Positions 37,001-46,750 of a stretch of DNA of 64,000 bases are shown piece by piece. Where the stretch lies: assembly GCA_947172415.1 (NCBI GenBank), contig OX359202.1, forward strand, positions 2,826,001-2,890,000, written 5' to 3'. Positions within the stretch are counted from its first letter, which is position 1. Each line of letters begins with the position of its first letter. This stretch comes from Chondrosia reniformis. Lineage: Eukaryota > Porifera > Demospongiae > Chondrillida > Chondrillidae. Under the pieces are notes generated by a model that was given only the letters and a program-made list of their open reading frames with translations, ran no database searches and was not told the DNA's origin. Position numbers and translations under genes: made by a program.

Positions 37001-39177
37001 TTATTCAAATAAGGGAACATTGTTTTGAGTGGAAACAGTCCCAAATTGCATTTAATAAAAGGTCGAAAATCAAAATTCCCGGGGGAGCATGCCCCTGACC
37101 CCACAGTCTGCAGCATGCTTTGCACACGGATACGTACTTGCCCCCCCCCCCCAATAATCCATACCATCTCATTTTGCCCCCCCCCCCTTGGGCAAAAAGC
37201 TGAAAGAAATCCAGGTAAGCATAGTCACACACTACAGGCTGTTTGGTAATCATCATGACAGGGACTAGGGGATGGCTGACTTTTACACACCATGGTGCAG
37301 ATTAGTAAACTAACTAACATGCTAACTTATCTACACACACCATGGTAACTTACTCTAATGCACCCACTTGAAACACCTAAAATCTTAACAACTTCCTTGC
37401 TCTCACGCACCAAATTCCTTACTCTGACGCAATGGAGCATTACGTATATCACCAGATGAAGTACAATAGTCTTGCGTAGCCCAGACCGCTATTTTGCCTC
37501 CATATTGTTATGGTGACGTCACACAGTCGGCGAAATAGGGTTTGGTGAATAGCCTATACTGTTTTTGTTCTGAACCACCGGAACTTGGTGGCTCATTAAT
37601 ATTCAGTTACCATGGTAATAATTATATTCATACCTTATAACGCGTTGTAACCGAGAAAGGCTTCGCAAATTGGAACGTTAGCAGCTGTAGAGAGCAGCGC
37701 GATGGAGCTTTGTTGCTATGAAATAGTTGTTAGAATTCAGACGACACACATGAGTTTGCTAATTGATCAACCTGCAAAGCGCCAACTTTCCACTGTTTGC
37801 GAAGTGTTTTCGCTTCTAACCGTTATGTTAATGGAAGTTGCTAATTAGTTACACCCCCTAGAACAAAAACGGTATAGGCTTTTCAGCAGACCCTATTTCG
37901 CCGACCATGTGACGTCATCAAGAAAATTTGTAGGCAAAGTAGCAGTCTAGAAGCACAATACCCTTTGCCGTGTGATTTTCCATTTTATATTAGTAGCTAT
38001 GCACACCCGTTCATACATACATACGTATTATAGCCCTTGCTGATCACTCAGTTGGGTGAATTACCTAATTGCGATCAACAATGGAAATATATACATGTGT
38101 ACATATACGTACTTAGCTCGTGCATGCACACAGGGATGGTCTACTGCCCAAGAGTAAATCTAGAACCTGTGCTAAAGACCAACTTCATATTCAGAGCACC
38201 ACAAAAAGTATAAAGTTTAACTGATATCATTATATTAAGAACACCTTATTTGGCATGACCTAACATATTATATGTTGATTTTTAGTGCAGGTTCTAGATC
38301 CACTCTTGGACAGTCAACATCTCTGTGTGCGCACATGAGCTAGGCATACGTATGTACATACATATGTAGAGTGAAACCACTGGAACAAGTCACCTGATGA
38401 TAAGTAAGCTTTTTCAAAGGAGATAGCAAACATGAGAAATAATTTGCGTTGCCTGCTTGATTGTGTATGTATATGTATGTATACGTTCATATGTGTGTGT
38501 GATTTAGATAATTAAGTGATTCCTGTAGGTCTTTTGAGATGCTCAATAGACCTAAGATGAATCACTCAAATAATGATAGTGTACATACATAGTCACTTAA
38601 ATAGTAGCATCCCAGGCAAAAATTGGGTTTTTGAAGAATTTTAAAGTATTATCATGTTTCTGTACTGTCTTGTATAATAATACACTATATGGCTAGTCCT
38701 GATATCCAATGTGTAAGAACCAATTAATAATTATGGAAATACAATTCAAATTCAGCGTTCTTCTTAAAAAGTTTTAAGGAAGGGGGTACTTCTCAGTAAT
38801 ATGGAGACAGATGTTGTTGACCCAGAATTCGGTGCAAGTCACCGCGGTTGTAATGAGTTGCTGACTTTTACGCACCGCGGTGCAGATTGGTAAACTAACT
38901 AATACACAAACTTACGTACCTGCACGCACCATCGCTCATTACATACAAGTGTGAAAGGGCTATCATACATAACATTCACTGATACAATTCTTCAACTTAC
39001 TGTAATATCCATCTTCTGCATTGGTACATTGGTGAGGCTAAACTGACCCAAAACAAGAACATCTTTATGAACTTCATCTTTAACGCACTTTTTTGTTCCT
39101 GGTTCTACGTTAAACGTTATGGAATAACCTGACCCGCCAAAAAGAAATACAAGGAAACATAACCTGACGGACGCCAT
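28098..39177 (-). CDS. TMED10: TMED10-like p24-delta cargo receptor, intact, 5 exons
   Basis: join of 39177-39001, 36476-36359, 36108-36032, 31623-31497 and 28219-28098 on the minus strand; all GT/AG and phases agree; 206 aa. Signal peptide about 1-19 ([13 protein letters not shown]), GOLD domain (C31 in KKCVKDE and C92 in DICFTS, expected disulfide; [15 protein letters not shown]), coiled coil ([31 protein letters not shown]), one membrane span (about 172-194), cytosolic tail [12 protein letters not shown] with di-lysine for COPI. p24-delta proteins cycle between ER and Golgi and help package cargo, including GPI proteins. An in-frame upstream ATG at 39294 is less likely: the signal peptide and GOLD start follow the 39177 ATG directly. 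The last two introns (about 3.3 and 4.4 kb) are swollen by transposons. Confidence 0.93.
28895..29520 (+). pseudogene. pogo-type (DDE_1) transposase fossil
   Basis: Pieces in three frames in the right order: [19 protein letters not shown] (about 28900), [20 protein letters not shown] (about 29010), [12 protein letters not shown] (about 29175), [12 protein letters not shown] then [15 protein letters not shown] (about 29240-29320), and [20 protein letters not shown] (about 29375). These are the DDE_1 blocks of pogo/Tigger transposases. Several stops and shifts. It lies in the last intron of the TMED10-like gene, in the opposite orientation. A basic/glutamate-rich stretch at 29710-29815 may be its tail. 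Confidence 0.7.
29521..30579. other. Intronic DNA after the pogo fossil
   Basis: Probably more decayed pogo element to about 29830 (GAGGAAAAGAAGAGG-like). Beyond that only short broken frames; I recognise nothing. Confidence 0.3.
30580..31410. mobile_element. Palindromic Penelope-like fragment (GIY-YIG), copy 2
   Basis: Both ends carry the PLE terminal sequence in opposite orientation (GAGATGGTTCATCTTTTAGTC ... GACTAAAAATTATCTCAAAG), each next to CATCTAGAGACGCAG / CTCTAGATGCTC. A perfect 20-bp hairpin sits at 30892-30911/30916-30935. Right of it the plus strand has a decayed GIY-YIG start (GVVYQFPY..., [21 protein letters not shown]); left of it the minus strand has the C-terminal part. Same head-to-head architecture as the copy at 1369. 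Confidence 0.7.
31640..32599. other. Intron sequence, nothing recognised
   Basis: AT-rich, no long ORF and no clear repeat until about 32510, where GATTTTGTTATAATGAGATTCTAC resembles the lead-in to the R1/hammerhead units at 24430 and 34385. Confidence 0.3.
32600..33312 (-). repeat. Repeat R1, copy d
   Basis: ACACATGGATAAGTTAAAAA ... ACGGTCGCCTAAATGACTTT ... CTCATAGGAGAGCATCAACT ... GTATATTGTAACTTGCACTG. It has no Merlin, so with copy e it serves as the empty-site reference for Merlin 3. More diverged than copies c and e. Confidence 0.8.
33316..34312. mobile_element. 1-kb foldback (long palindrome) element
   Basis: The sequence folds on itself: TATAAAATATTAAATTACAAT at 33316 pairs with ATTGTAATTTTAATATTTTATA near 34312, GGTTACACCCCATAGGATAAT (33429) with ATTATCCTATGGGGTGTAAC (34168), and the centre has a perfect 20-bp pair (33919-33938/33975-33994). 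A loop-out of about 180 bp (33460-33640) breaks the left arm. One arm recurs at 23790-24110. No transposase. Intronic in the TMED10-like gene. Confidence 0.75.
34448..34600 (-). mobile_element. Palindromic short element with hammerhead-like core (copy 2)
   Basis: ATACAGCCTTGTTGAATATC ... AAACAAGGCTTTATTCTCATA; about 90% like 24486-24660 and placed at the same position relative to an R1 copy. Confidence 0.6.
34495..34523 (-). ncRNA. Hammerhead-ribozyme-like core
   Basis: Minus strand ACTGATGA, A, GACC-TCCG-GGTT hairpin, GAAAC-GTC. The better formed of the two sister copies: four-pair stem II with a UCCG loop. The extra A before stem II is kept. Confidence 0.45.
34628..35428 (-). repeat. Repeat R1, copy e (most complete)
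   Basis: ACATGGACAAGTAAAAATAT ... ACGGTCGACTAAACGAATTT ... CCTTCTCGTAGGAGAGCGTC ... ATTGTAACTTGTACTGTATA. About 90% identical to copy c by eye. Shows the uninterrupted Merlin 3 target (AAACGAATTTCTATTGC). Confidence 0.8.
35430..35745 (-). repeat. Dispersed repeat C with A units, copy 2
   Basis: Inverted, diverged copy of 5150-5515: TTCATACGCAACTAT, ATACATCGTATTTGCAAATG, GGACACTTACGCAAGTGTCC, CAATCGTTAAGATTAAGAAT, AAGTACTTCGAGT. Confidence 0.65.
36630..37215. repeat. C-rich dispersed element in TMED10 intron 1
   Basis: Bounded by TTTCTTTCAGGGAG ... AAGCTGAAAGAAATCC. Inside are runs of 8-13 C and GGGGGAGCATGCCCCTGACC. The ends are inverted relative to each other, suggesting a DNA transposon remnant; class unknown. 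No protein recognised. Confidence 0.45.
37482..37949. mobile_element. 468-bp MITE with long terminal repeats
   Basis: Arms of about 90 bp: CAGACCGCTATTTTGCCTCC..GGTGACGTCAC..GGCGAAATAGGGT / ACCCTATTTCGCCGAC..GTGACGTCATC..GGCAAAGTAGCAGTCTAG. Non-coding centre. In intron 1 of the TMED10-like gene. One TGACGTCA-type motif per arm. Confidence 0.7.
38095..38360. mobile_element. Palindromic MITE in TMED10 intron 1
   Basis: ATACGTACTTAGCTCGTGCA..TGCCCAAGAGTAAATCTAGAACC pairs with GGTTCTAGATCCACTCTTGG..GCGCACATGAGCTAGGCATACGT; about 90-bp arms, non-coding. Confidence 0.6.
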
Positions 39178-39321
39178 CTTTTTGGTTTCCGGTGTAGTGA
39201 CCTTGGGCGTATAAAAACTGAAATAGCCACACGCAGTAACAATATAAATTGTAAAGCAAATGGCGAAGAGCAAAGCTAGGTTAGTAAATTCCATCAGGTA
39301 GTAATTATATTGTTATTTGAG

Positions 39322-39591
39322 TTACCATGCAGACAACAAATGTATAAAACGGTGGTTAAGGGGCACAAGACTGGACACGTAGGTATACACCATCGCCACT
39401 TGAGGCCGTCCGCCCAGGTACATAGCCCGACTGTCAGGACGCATTAATATTAAGCCATAGCCACTTAAGGGCAGCGCACATCCCAGACAGCCACATACAA
39501 GGACCGAGTTCGCAGGTGGTGCATCATACAAGTGATAATAAGTGTTTGGTGTGGTGTATGTATACAACAAGTAAGGTGAGAAAATATACAT
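39322..39591 (-). CDS. Uncharacterised small hydrophobic ORF upstream of TMED10-like gene
   Basis: 89 codons on the minus strand, starting MYIFSPYLLYTYTTPNTYYH, with a hydrophobic stretch (NSVLVCGCLGCALPLSGYGL). I do not recognise it. It ends at the window position where a GTAAC splice donor could sit, so it might be an exon of a longer gene or untranslated leader of TMED10. No support beyond length and composition. Confidence 0.2.
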   Translation of the reverse strand: MYIFSPYLLYTYTTPNTYYHLYDAPPANSVLVCGCLGCALPLSGYGLILMRPDSRAMYLGGRPQVAMVYTYVSSLVPLNHRFIHLLSAW

Positions 39592-39879
39592 GTAGGCCTA
39601 TACGTATATATATAGAACAAAGGTGATATACAGTTGAGGGAGTCATGCAGGTTAATTCCACATTGTCAACAGTAACAAACCAATTCTTTTACCTTTACAG
39701 GCCTCTCTTAATATAAAAGGGGGGGATGAGATTAAATCGGGGAGTGTTGTAAGGGCCTTGGTCTCAGGGTTAAAGAAAATGGATTATGTAACCATTGAGT
39801 CACCTGACAAGGCATGAGGTAGAGGGGTAAATAGGTAATGAATAGATATGGTATATAGCTGTTAATAAATAATAAATTC
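39592..39879. other. Spacer, nothing recognised
   Basis: No ORF, repeat or RNA gene seen; one G-run at 39718-39726. Confidence 0.3.
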
Positions 39880-41015
39880 GTTCAGTTAATGTTAAGAAGA
39901 GCTTTGTCTTGGTCCCATGTCTTGCTGGATCTTGCCCAAAAGAGATGTTGGCTGCAGGGGATTGCTATTTTTGAGGTTTTGGTAAGAATCCTCCTTGTGG
40001 CTGGTTTTGAGCTGGTGGCTTCATTGATAGCATAGAAAGTACTGAACAGAAAGTGTCCGAGGGTTCCAATTTCTATGATGTGGTAGGTTCCAATTTCTGA
40101 GATATATGGATCAGTAGAGTGCTGTACAGAAGCTAGGAGGGAGACCTTGGACTTGGTATAATGATACTTTAGGTGGGGGACATTGAGGACATCAGGGTGG
40201 AAGATGGTGGCAATGGTGCAGCACTTTGGGAGAGAGAGCCATTTTTTGATGTATGGTACAAATTATTAGAACAATAATTTGTACGGTAGCTGGTGGCCTT
40301 GGATTGGATCATCTGCATAGTTGTTTTGGTGGTGGCATTGGTTGTTAAGCAGAAGGTTAATGAGGGGACTAGATAATGTTTGTATTTCCGAACTTTGTGT
40401 TCGCCTCTGATGGGTCGTCTATCAAAAGCTTTCAGTGCTGCATCTACTTTGAGCTTGATGTTTTTACTGGCCCTGCTTCTTGTTTGGAATGGGGATGGTA
40501 GTACCATAATGCCATTTGGAATTGGGATGGTTTTGACATTATGCTTGTTATCCTACCTTGGAGAAGTTCAAAGGTTCTGTTGGTTGCTTTACCTTTGTTG
40601 ATAACTATTGAAACACACTTGTTTGGTCTGATGGTCAATCCTAGTTCTTTGCATATGTTGTCAAGATCAGTAAGGACTCCTTGGTGTTCTGTCAGACTCT
40701 CTGAGCATAGAGTTAGGTCATCAGCAAATGCTTTGGCTTTGTGAGTATGTGATAGTGAAAAGTCAGTAGTTCCTTCCTTTAGATCTTTGAGGTAATATTC
40801 TGTTGGAATTTGATGGATGGGGAGGTAGTGGGGGTTGTTTCCTTTGGCATATTTCCAATTAGCTGACACTAAGTTGATGATTTCTGTTGTGTTTTTATTG
40901 TATCTTACTGTGGAGGAGCTGTCGGTGTGGTGCTCCTTGACTTTGCAGAGATACCAGCCAGGTGGTTCGGGTGAGTCTTCCGCATTACACTCTAGGTAAG
41001 TAGATAATTTTCCAA

Positions 41016-41200
41016 TAATGGAATAAGGATTTCTTCTAACTGTGTCGAACTTATCTTTGTAAAGGTTCATCTTTTGACTTTTTGAGACCAACACCAGTCA
41101 CTGAAGAAGACCCCCAGGGTCGAAACGTTTGGCAGACAGAAGAATCGAAAAAAACTGCGTCTCTAGACGCTCAAAAAGTCGAAAGATGAACCTTTACAAA
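41016..41200 (+). mobile_element. 185-bp PLE-related element with hammerhead-like core and 13-bp TSD
   Basis: Flanked by GATAATTTTCCAA at 41003-41015 and 41201-41213. Inside, a 31-bp inverted repeat (41056-41086/41170-41200, one mismatch) encloses the hammerhead-like core and GCGTCTCTAGACGC. The same end sequence (TCTAGA(G/C)ACGC...GATGAACC/GATGGTTC) is found at 1370 and 30590, tying it to the Penelope-like fragments. Confidence 0.75.
41101..41130 (+). ncRNA. Hammerhead-ribozyme-like core (best preserved stem II)
   Basis: CTGAAGA, A, GACCC-CCA-GGGTC (5-bp stem II), GAAAC, GTTT. CUGANGA and GAAA are exact. ACGU is palindromic, so stem III could only pair between two copies. Extra A before stem II as in the other copies. 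Confidence 0.5.
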
Positions 41201-41713
41201 GATAATTTTCCAACTTGTGGTAGACGTTTTGTTCCTTGTAAGGGGACTTGGAAATGGTAACTGGTGGTGATTGCCTTGGCCATTCTCTCATGGGATTGAA
41301 GGAGATCAGGAAGATCAAGGGGGAGAGAGTGTCTCCTTGAAAGATTCCTTGTCTGATGGGAAAATACTCTGTAGTCCATTGTTTTGTGATGACAGAGGCT
41401 TTTAGTTGGCTGTAAGTGCTTTTGAAGTATGCTGAGATGATTTGTGTGATCTTCAGTTGGTCTAGCACGACACAAGTCCGTATGCTGATCCATTTTATCT
41501 CCATACGTTTCTCCCTGTACGCCCGTATATTGCTGCGTGATAGATGTACATAAACCGTCCTAAGTCCATACCCAAAGTAGGCAAATTCCAAACGCTAATG
41601 CTTCGTTCACCCGTACATCTTTTGTCCCACGCCCGTAGCGTTACCCGTACTTACACTTACGTAAAATCGACTACACCCGTACACATATCCGTAGACATCC
41701 GTACCCGTAGCCA

Positions 41714-42160
41714 TTGTACGGCTGTAGACGGTTAACTTTTTATAGGATGTACCGTATTTGCAAAAGAATGGAGGAACTTGGAAGACAAATTGCTGATTCA
41801 GGAAAGGATATTTTGTGTCTAAAGCGCCAACTAGAAGAAGGATCAACTGTCAGTGCGAGCAATTTAAAGAAGTCCAAAACGATAGAAGACCAACAGAAGG
41901 CAAGGAAAGGAATTAGAAAATTGTGGGGTACAAATAGGTCGCTGCATGTTTGCCAAGTTCGGAAGAGGATAGTCGCTTGTTATGCAAGAGCTGAAGAGTT
42001 ATTATTGGTCTGGAATTTTGAAAGTAGAGATGGGAAGGACATCTGGTGGTTCAAGATGTCCGGAGAAAAAGATATATTGGCAGAAGTGAAATCGATGTGG
42101 AGACATAATTATTGGAAAATTGCAAGGGTGCGTACATCATCACTCCAGATCAATTTCTGA
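41714..42160 (+). CDS. Unrecognised ORF with coiled-coil start
   Basis: Up to 148 codons; a better start may be the Met at about 41747 (MYRICKRMEELGRQIADSGK). The first third is predicted helical by composition (KRQLEEGSTVSASNLKKSK), followed by a basic, Trp-containing part (KLWGTNRSL, GKDIWWFKMSGEKDILAEVK). No domain recognised. The 200 bp upstream have a striking CCCGTA-rich composition. Could be a host exon or a transposon accessory protein. Confidence 0.3.
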   Translation: MYGCRRLTFYRMYRICKRMEELGRQIADSGKDILCLKRQLEEGSTVSASNLKKSKTIEDQQKARKGIRKLWGTNRSLHVCQVRKRIVACYARAEELLLVWNFESRDGKDIWWFKMSGEKDILAEVKSMWRHNYWKIARVRTSSLQINF

Positions 42161-42296
42161 AGAGACGTGAGGAATTGTGATTCCTGTTGTCACTGAGAGG
42201 GAACAAGGATATGCCGTTACAGTACTAGCGTTGTGTATATTTCTGATTCACATAACATGTTGGACTCTATATATATAGGCTGAAACAGTCAAACTA

Positions 42297-42828
42297 CAAT
42301 GCACTCCGCTTAATCTGTCGCAATTGGTTCAGGCAATTTTATATCAGATTAATGAGTTGGCAGATTATACAATATGAAGCCCAGTTTATCACATTCGTTT
42401 TTTAAGTACAATAAAAATGTAATTTACCATAAATAAAACTTCTGTCATTGAAAATGTGTAATATATTACTACATGCATAAAAGTGTAAGATTTACTATAC
42501 ATCTAACTATGTACAAAAATGGGTAAATTCGTCCTTGAACGTTTTGACGCCATAACAATGGACAACTGTAGCAAATCCCTGAGGTGTTACGTAAATGACT
42601 AAAGCATTATGTAAACGACTGAAGAAGTGTTAAAAGGGCAAATGGAGGGTTAAGTGGTATGTAAATAATATATTATGCAGAATTGATGTCAAAAAACTAT
42701 GGCGGATGGCGGATTAACGGGTTATTGGCGGATGTATAGTTTTGTAATACAAATGAATTCGTGCAGGAGAAGGTCGGCAGATTGTGCGGTTTGGCGGATA
42801 AAGCGCACGGATTAGGCGGAGTACACTG
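42297..42828. mobile_element. pogo-type MITE, 532 bp
   Basis: CAATGCACTCCGCTTAATCTG ... CGGATTAGGCGGAGTACACTG with TA on both sides (42295-42296, 42829-42830). CA(G)TG...ACTCCGCCTAATCCG ends and a TA duplication fit pogo/Tigger non-autonomous elements. Non-coding. Confidence 0.65.
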
Positions 42829-42917
42829 TATACTGTATATACTAGGTGTATTTCTCTGTACACAGTGCTACGTGGAATCATTGAGCTCTTGTGTGCGTAT
42901 ATAGCACACAATGCACT

Positions 42918-42925
42918 CTAATAAC

Positions 42926-42959
<34 letters not shown>

Positions 42960-42982
42960 TTAATAATTATTATAATAATAAT
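42918..42982. repeat. AAT microsatellite
   Basis: About 20 AAT/ATT-type triplets, interrupted after 42958. Confidence 0.9.
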
Positions 42983-43486
42983 ATAGAATGCATATGTAAT
43001 TCAGAATCACATAATAAATCCCTTTGACTGATGGTTCGTTTCATTCCATTAATAATTATATATATATATATAGCATAAAACAATATGGAGGCCTCTGGTA
43101 TAGTAATAAGTAGGTATTTAGAAGATTTGCACTAACATAGGAAAGTGAAAGTAAACATTTGCTATTTTACCAATTTTATTATTCCCCTTTCTGTTTCAAT
43201 TATATCTATATTAGGATTTACTGTGTTACGATGACTTATTGCATTTTGCAGCCCCTATATTGTTTTCATAATGATTCTAACTTCTGGTTGTTATATACGT
43301 ACACTTGTCTAGTATAGAAATCTCCCTTAACAAACACCTCCCATAAGCAGCCATCTCCTTAATGCTTACACATTTTCATAGTCCCATTTGAAATCCTATC
43401 AAGGCGTAAAATAAGCACCCTCCTTATTACGGACACCTCTCTATTCTGTATTCCAGCCATTTCTATTGCATATATATATTTAAATA
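42983..43486. other. AT-rich spacer
   Basis: No gene. A segment with CCTTAACAAACACCTCCC...GGACACCTCTCTATTC (43325-43445) looks like a transposon-end fragment of unknown class. Confidence 0.3.
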
Positions 43487-44350
43487 CAGTGAAGCACTGA
43501 TATAACAAACTCCCAGATGCCAGCAAAATATTTTGTTATATCAGAATTTTGTTATAGCCATTGGTATATGTGTAGAGTACTAATACTACTAATTATGCAT
43601 ACACACTATACTGTAAGTTAGTCAAGTTAAATGATTTTCCTGAACATATCATTCAATGTTGCTTGCTTCATACACCTTCTTCGGTCAATTGGCCTGCATC
43701 TTCAATGCTTACATTTTTTTCAATGTCATTGAAGGCTGGTTGTCTCTGATGTATAGAGAAGGTAATCTTTCAGCGTACCCAGGGCTTTTGCAACTTCTCT
43801 AGAGCTAGGCTTTACAATCTTCATGTCATCTTCATTATCATCAGAACCTGTAGGGATATCTGGGGGAGATTCATTATGAACAATCTCTGCCAATTCATTG
43901 TCAGTTAACTCTGCAGATGTTGGAACATCCTCATCAACTAAGACATACTCATCCAAGATGTCGTCTGCATATTCCTGCGATAATAACGAGTCCAGCCTTT
44001 CCACAAATCTCTTCATAATATTGATCATCCATAGTCTCAACAGGTTGTCTGCTTCTCCATTTGTATCGTGAACAAACCCGGAGTGCCTGAAGCAGTTGGC
44101 CACGGTGACAGAGGAACCTCATCCCAGGCTTGCTTTAGCAGCATAATGGCATCCAACACAATGGTTGGGTACTCTGTTTCATTATATAGGTTCAGGGCTT
44201 GGATAATGCCTTGATTACATGGCTGAGTCTGGCTAGTGGTGTTAGGCGGTAAATATACAACCTCAATGTTTATAAGATTTTCAACCACTGAATGAGCAGG
44301 GCAGTTGTCCATAATGAGAAAAAAATTCTTTCATTCTCATCTTGCCATCA
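43487..44350 (-). pseudogene. Tigger-type transposase f 3' fragment with terminal repeat
   Basis: CAGTGAAGCACTGATATAAC after TA at 43485-43486 is a Tigger/pogo-style end. On the minus strand, DNCPAHSVVENL..VVYLPPNTTSQTQPCNQGII (about 44310-44200) and, after a 1-bp shift near 44110, TVANCFRHSGFVHD..., EYVLVDEDVPTSAELTDNE are the C-terminal DDE_1 region and tail of a Tigger transposase. The block KMRMKE..KILLIMDNC is frameshifted in the A/T run near 44330, and nothing follows upstream. A 5'-truncated, dead copy. Confidence 0.75.
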
Positions 44351-45540
44351 AGGCTATGACTAGACCCCCCTGGAAGTCCATTCAAATCCATTCAAATGTT
44401 TTCCTTTTCCGTTTCAGCTTTTTGTAAATTCCGCTTCACACCATGAATTTTGTGCCATTTCCATTTTGACAATATTTAATGTATATAAATTGCAAATTTG
44501 TGCCTTATTTAATGATTACATGTATATATATGAGGGTTTGCAATGTAAATAACTAACATAAATCCAATAGGCCATGGTAATATGAATGTATATAACAGTA
44601 AGACATAGTAAGATTGAACGAACAAAATTTTAATGAAAACATCCTTCAATACCTCCATTATGATACAGTCTTTAAACTTCTCGCTTCATATCTTATCAAT
44701 GTCTATTTATCGTATTAATGTCTCATTTAATTGTTTAAAGCAGCACACTTTTTCATTTCCTGTTCAAACAAGGGAAGTACTAAGAAGCCCAAATCCATTT
44801 GACAGTCTAAATTCTGTTTTTGGTCCATTTTCACAGATTTCCAGGGGTTCCATAACTATAGCAATTGCATGCTTTTCCCAGCAATTGTCCAGCTCTCTCT
44901 TTAAGTTCAAGGTATGATATGTCCCTGGTTGCCACTGTTCTTGATAAGCATGCATTCCCTTACAAAAGAATTAAATTCACAGCAAGCTAAAGATGCTTCT
45001 TCAATACCTTGCTGACTTGTCATTTCACTATATAGCATTTGTACATATACTGTTTACACATCTAATGTGAAGTGATATGGCTCATTCAGCAACTAAAAAG
45101 CACAATAATTTGTCTCCTTAGAAGAAATATGAGCTAATACAGATGGTACTAAATTATTTTGCTTATGAACCATACAAAGTTGTCACTCTTAAGATATTCT
45201 AGGCAAAATCATATTTCTTCGTCTGAACACCCCTCCATCCTTCAGCCACTTAATCTTAAGAATTTTAAGGTTCGCTAACACAAGCTTCTAATACAGCATG
45301 TGCTTGTAAAATTGAGGGCTCTTCAGGTACTTAGATAATGATTTCACCAAGAAAGCCCCTTCAGTCAAAGACTGGTGTTAATGCCAGGCCCTGAAAATGC
45401 ATACACAGCTATTTACGTAATGTATTAAGATAATTAAATATATAATGAAAAGTAGAATTAAAATCATAGAACATCATTTTGAAAATTAAAAGAATAACAC
45501 TGGGAGTCAGTTATACTTGAGATGTCTTCTGAAAACTTCT
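44351..45540. other. Spacer with a weak HIRAN-like ORF
   Basis: 44764-44955 on the minus strand (YQEQWQPGTYHTLNLKRELD, then KHAIAIVME) resembles the start of a HIRAN-type domain found in some transposon proteins, but the rest does not fit, so I do not call a gene. Otherwise AT-rich unrecognised sequence. Confidence 0.25.
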
Positions 45541-46250
45541 AAGGACTGCATTTATCGGATCTAATTTTACAGAAGATTCCATTCCCATGCTCCTCGCTTA
45601 GCTGCAAAGGACCTCCGACCCAATTCTGTCCCGTCTACAAAAATGTGAAGCTTCTTGGCCCCTCTGGTGTTACCGTACCCCCTCTCCTTGTTCCTCACAA
45701 ACAAACAAACCCTGCATAACGGAAGGGCATGGTCTGTTCAGACAGCGATGGACCATTGCCAGTCTAAACCTCCTACGCCTTTCAGGCAAGGTTGTCCATT
45801 GCAGGGAGTTCTGCCTCTCCTCGCTGGGCATCCTATGTGGCTTCAAATTTCCATTTTCTGTTTGTACTTTCCTGCCACAGTATAGTAGGTCAAATGAGGT
45901 AGAACCTTTTTCTTGACAGCAGCAGGGAGAACGTCCTTTAGCCTCCTGAGTCTGGCTAGCTGTCTAAAACACTTCCTTCTCACTTACTCAATGTGCTCTT
46001 TCCATATAAGCCCTTCATCAATGATAACCCCCAGACACTTAACTCTTGCACATCTCTCAATACTATGTCCGGATTGGGTCACCTTAACATTTTCCAACTC
46101 CATAGCTTTACCCTTTCTGCTGAGCACCAACAGTTGGGTTTTCTTCTCGTTTAGCCTCCATATGTTGTCACTAACCCATTCAGCCAGTTTGTTTAGATCA
46201 CCTTCCAGCCTAGCACCCCAGCTCCTCAGCAGTTTTTATACAGCATGTTA
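45541..46250 (-). pseudogene. LINE RT thumb and C-terminal fragment
   Basis: Minus strand: RLEGDLNKLAEWVSDNIWRL, NEKKTQLLVLSRKGK, CLGVIIDEGLIWKEHIE-stop-VRRKCFRQLARLRRLK, VKKKVLPHLTY, then TLPERRRRFRLAMVHRCL and, shifted, YGNTRGAKKLHIFVDG, RRSFAAKRGAWEWNLL. This is the standard order after the YADD box in CR1/RTE-like LINEs (thumb, LGV.iD motif, RR, TR, SF, WN). Stops and shifts make it dead. The catalytic palm is missing. Confidence 0.75.
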
Positions 46251-46262
46251 CATGAAAAAATA

Positions 46263-46745
46263 GGGGAACTTTAAGATCTAAAGCCGATCTTAAAGCCGCG
46301 ATATCATCATCATTGAACTCTGGATATTACCACTGCCCACTCATGTCCCCTGAGGAGCGCAATGAGCTAAGGGGTGGAACCGAAGTTCGCTTGATGGGAA
46401 CCAGAATCTCCTCTTAGCTACTCAAAAAGATGGTCGAGCCATAGACAGCTGTTTTGTCTTTATTAGGACTCATCAGTATGACATACGATGGAAGTGTGAG
46501 TGGGTAGTCTGATAATACATACTCCCAAAAGCCAAACATTTGTGGTTTCCTTATCAGCAGATAAGGGGACATCCAAAAGTGTGGCTGACCACTAATATGG
46601 AATAATAAGGGAACTTTAAGATCTAAAGCCAATCTTAAAGCATCTATATTATCATCATTGAACTCTTGATATTATGGGCTTAAGCGAACTTTGGTTCCAC
46701 CCATTAGCTCATTGCGCTCCTCAGGGGACATGAGTGGGCAGAGGT
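46263..46745. repeat. Compound direct and inverted repeats
   Basis: GGGAACTTTAAGATCTAAAG...TATCATCATCATTGAACTCT occurs directly at 46263-46322 and 46607-46667. TGCCCACTCATGTCCCCTGA..GGGTGGAACC at 46336 is repeated in inverse orientation ending at 46740. This looks like a small rearranged transposon; no transposase. Confidence 0.55.
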
Positions 46746-46750
46746 GATGA

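Larger units (their letters stand above)
39880..41510 (-). pseudogene. LINE reverse transcriptase, decayed and split by a 185-bp element
   Basis: Minus strand. RT blocks in order: GIFQGDTLSPLIFLISFNPM (about 41330), RLPQVGKLS | TYLECNAEDS, KAKAFADDLTLCSE (FADD catalytic box, about 40720), LGLTIRPNKCVSIVINKGK (about 40620), and C-terminal EIGTLGHFLFSTFYAINEA, TRRILTKTSKIAI, WARSSKTWD (to about 39900). The frame is interrupted by frameshifts and by the element at 41016-41200; excising it and one copy of GATAATTTTCCAA restores the KLS-TYLE frame. No endonuclease domain is visible upstream. Clade not determined. Confidence 0.75.

Noticed and set aside
36660..37190. CpG island or promoter from C-runs
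   Set aside because: The C-runs are homopolymers in a dispersed element (also inverted within itself) rather than CpG-rich sequence.
39175..39294. N-terminal extension of the TMED10-like protein from ATG 39294
   Set aside because: In frame, but adds 39 residues with a second hydrophobic stretch before a proper signal peptide; family members start at the MASVRL position.
44764..44955. HIRAN-domain gene
   Set aside because: Only about 35 residues resemble HIRAN; the remainder does not, and no partner domain is adjacent.
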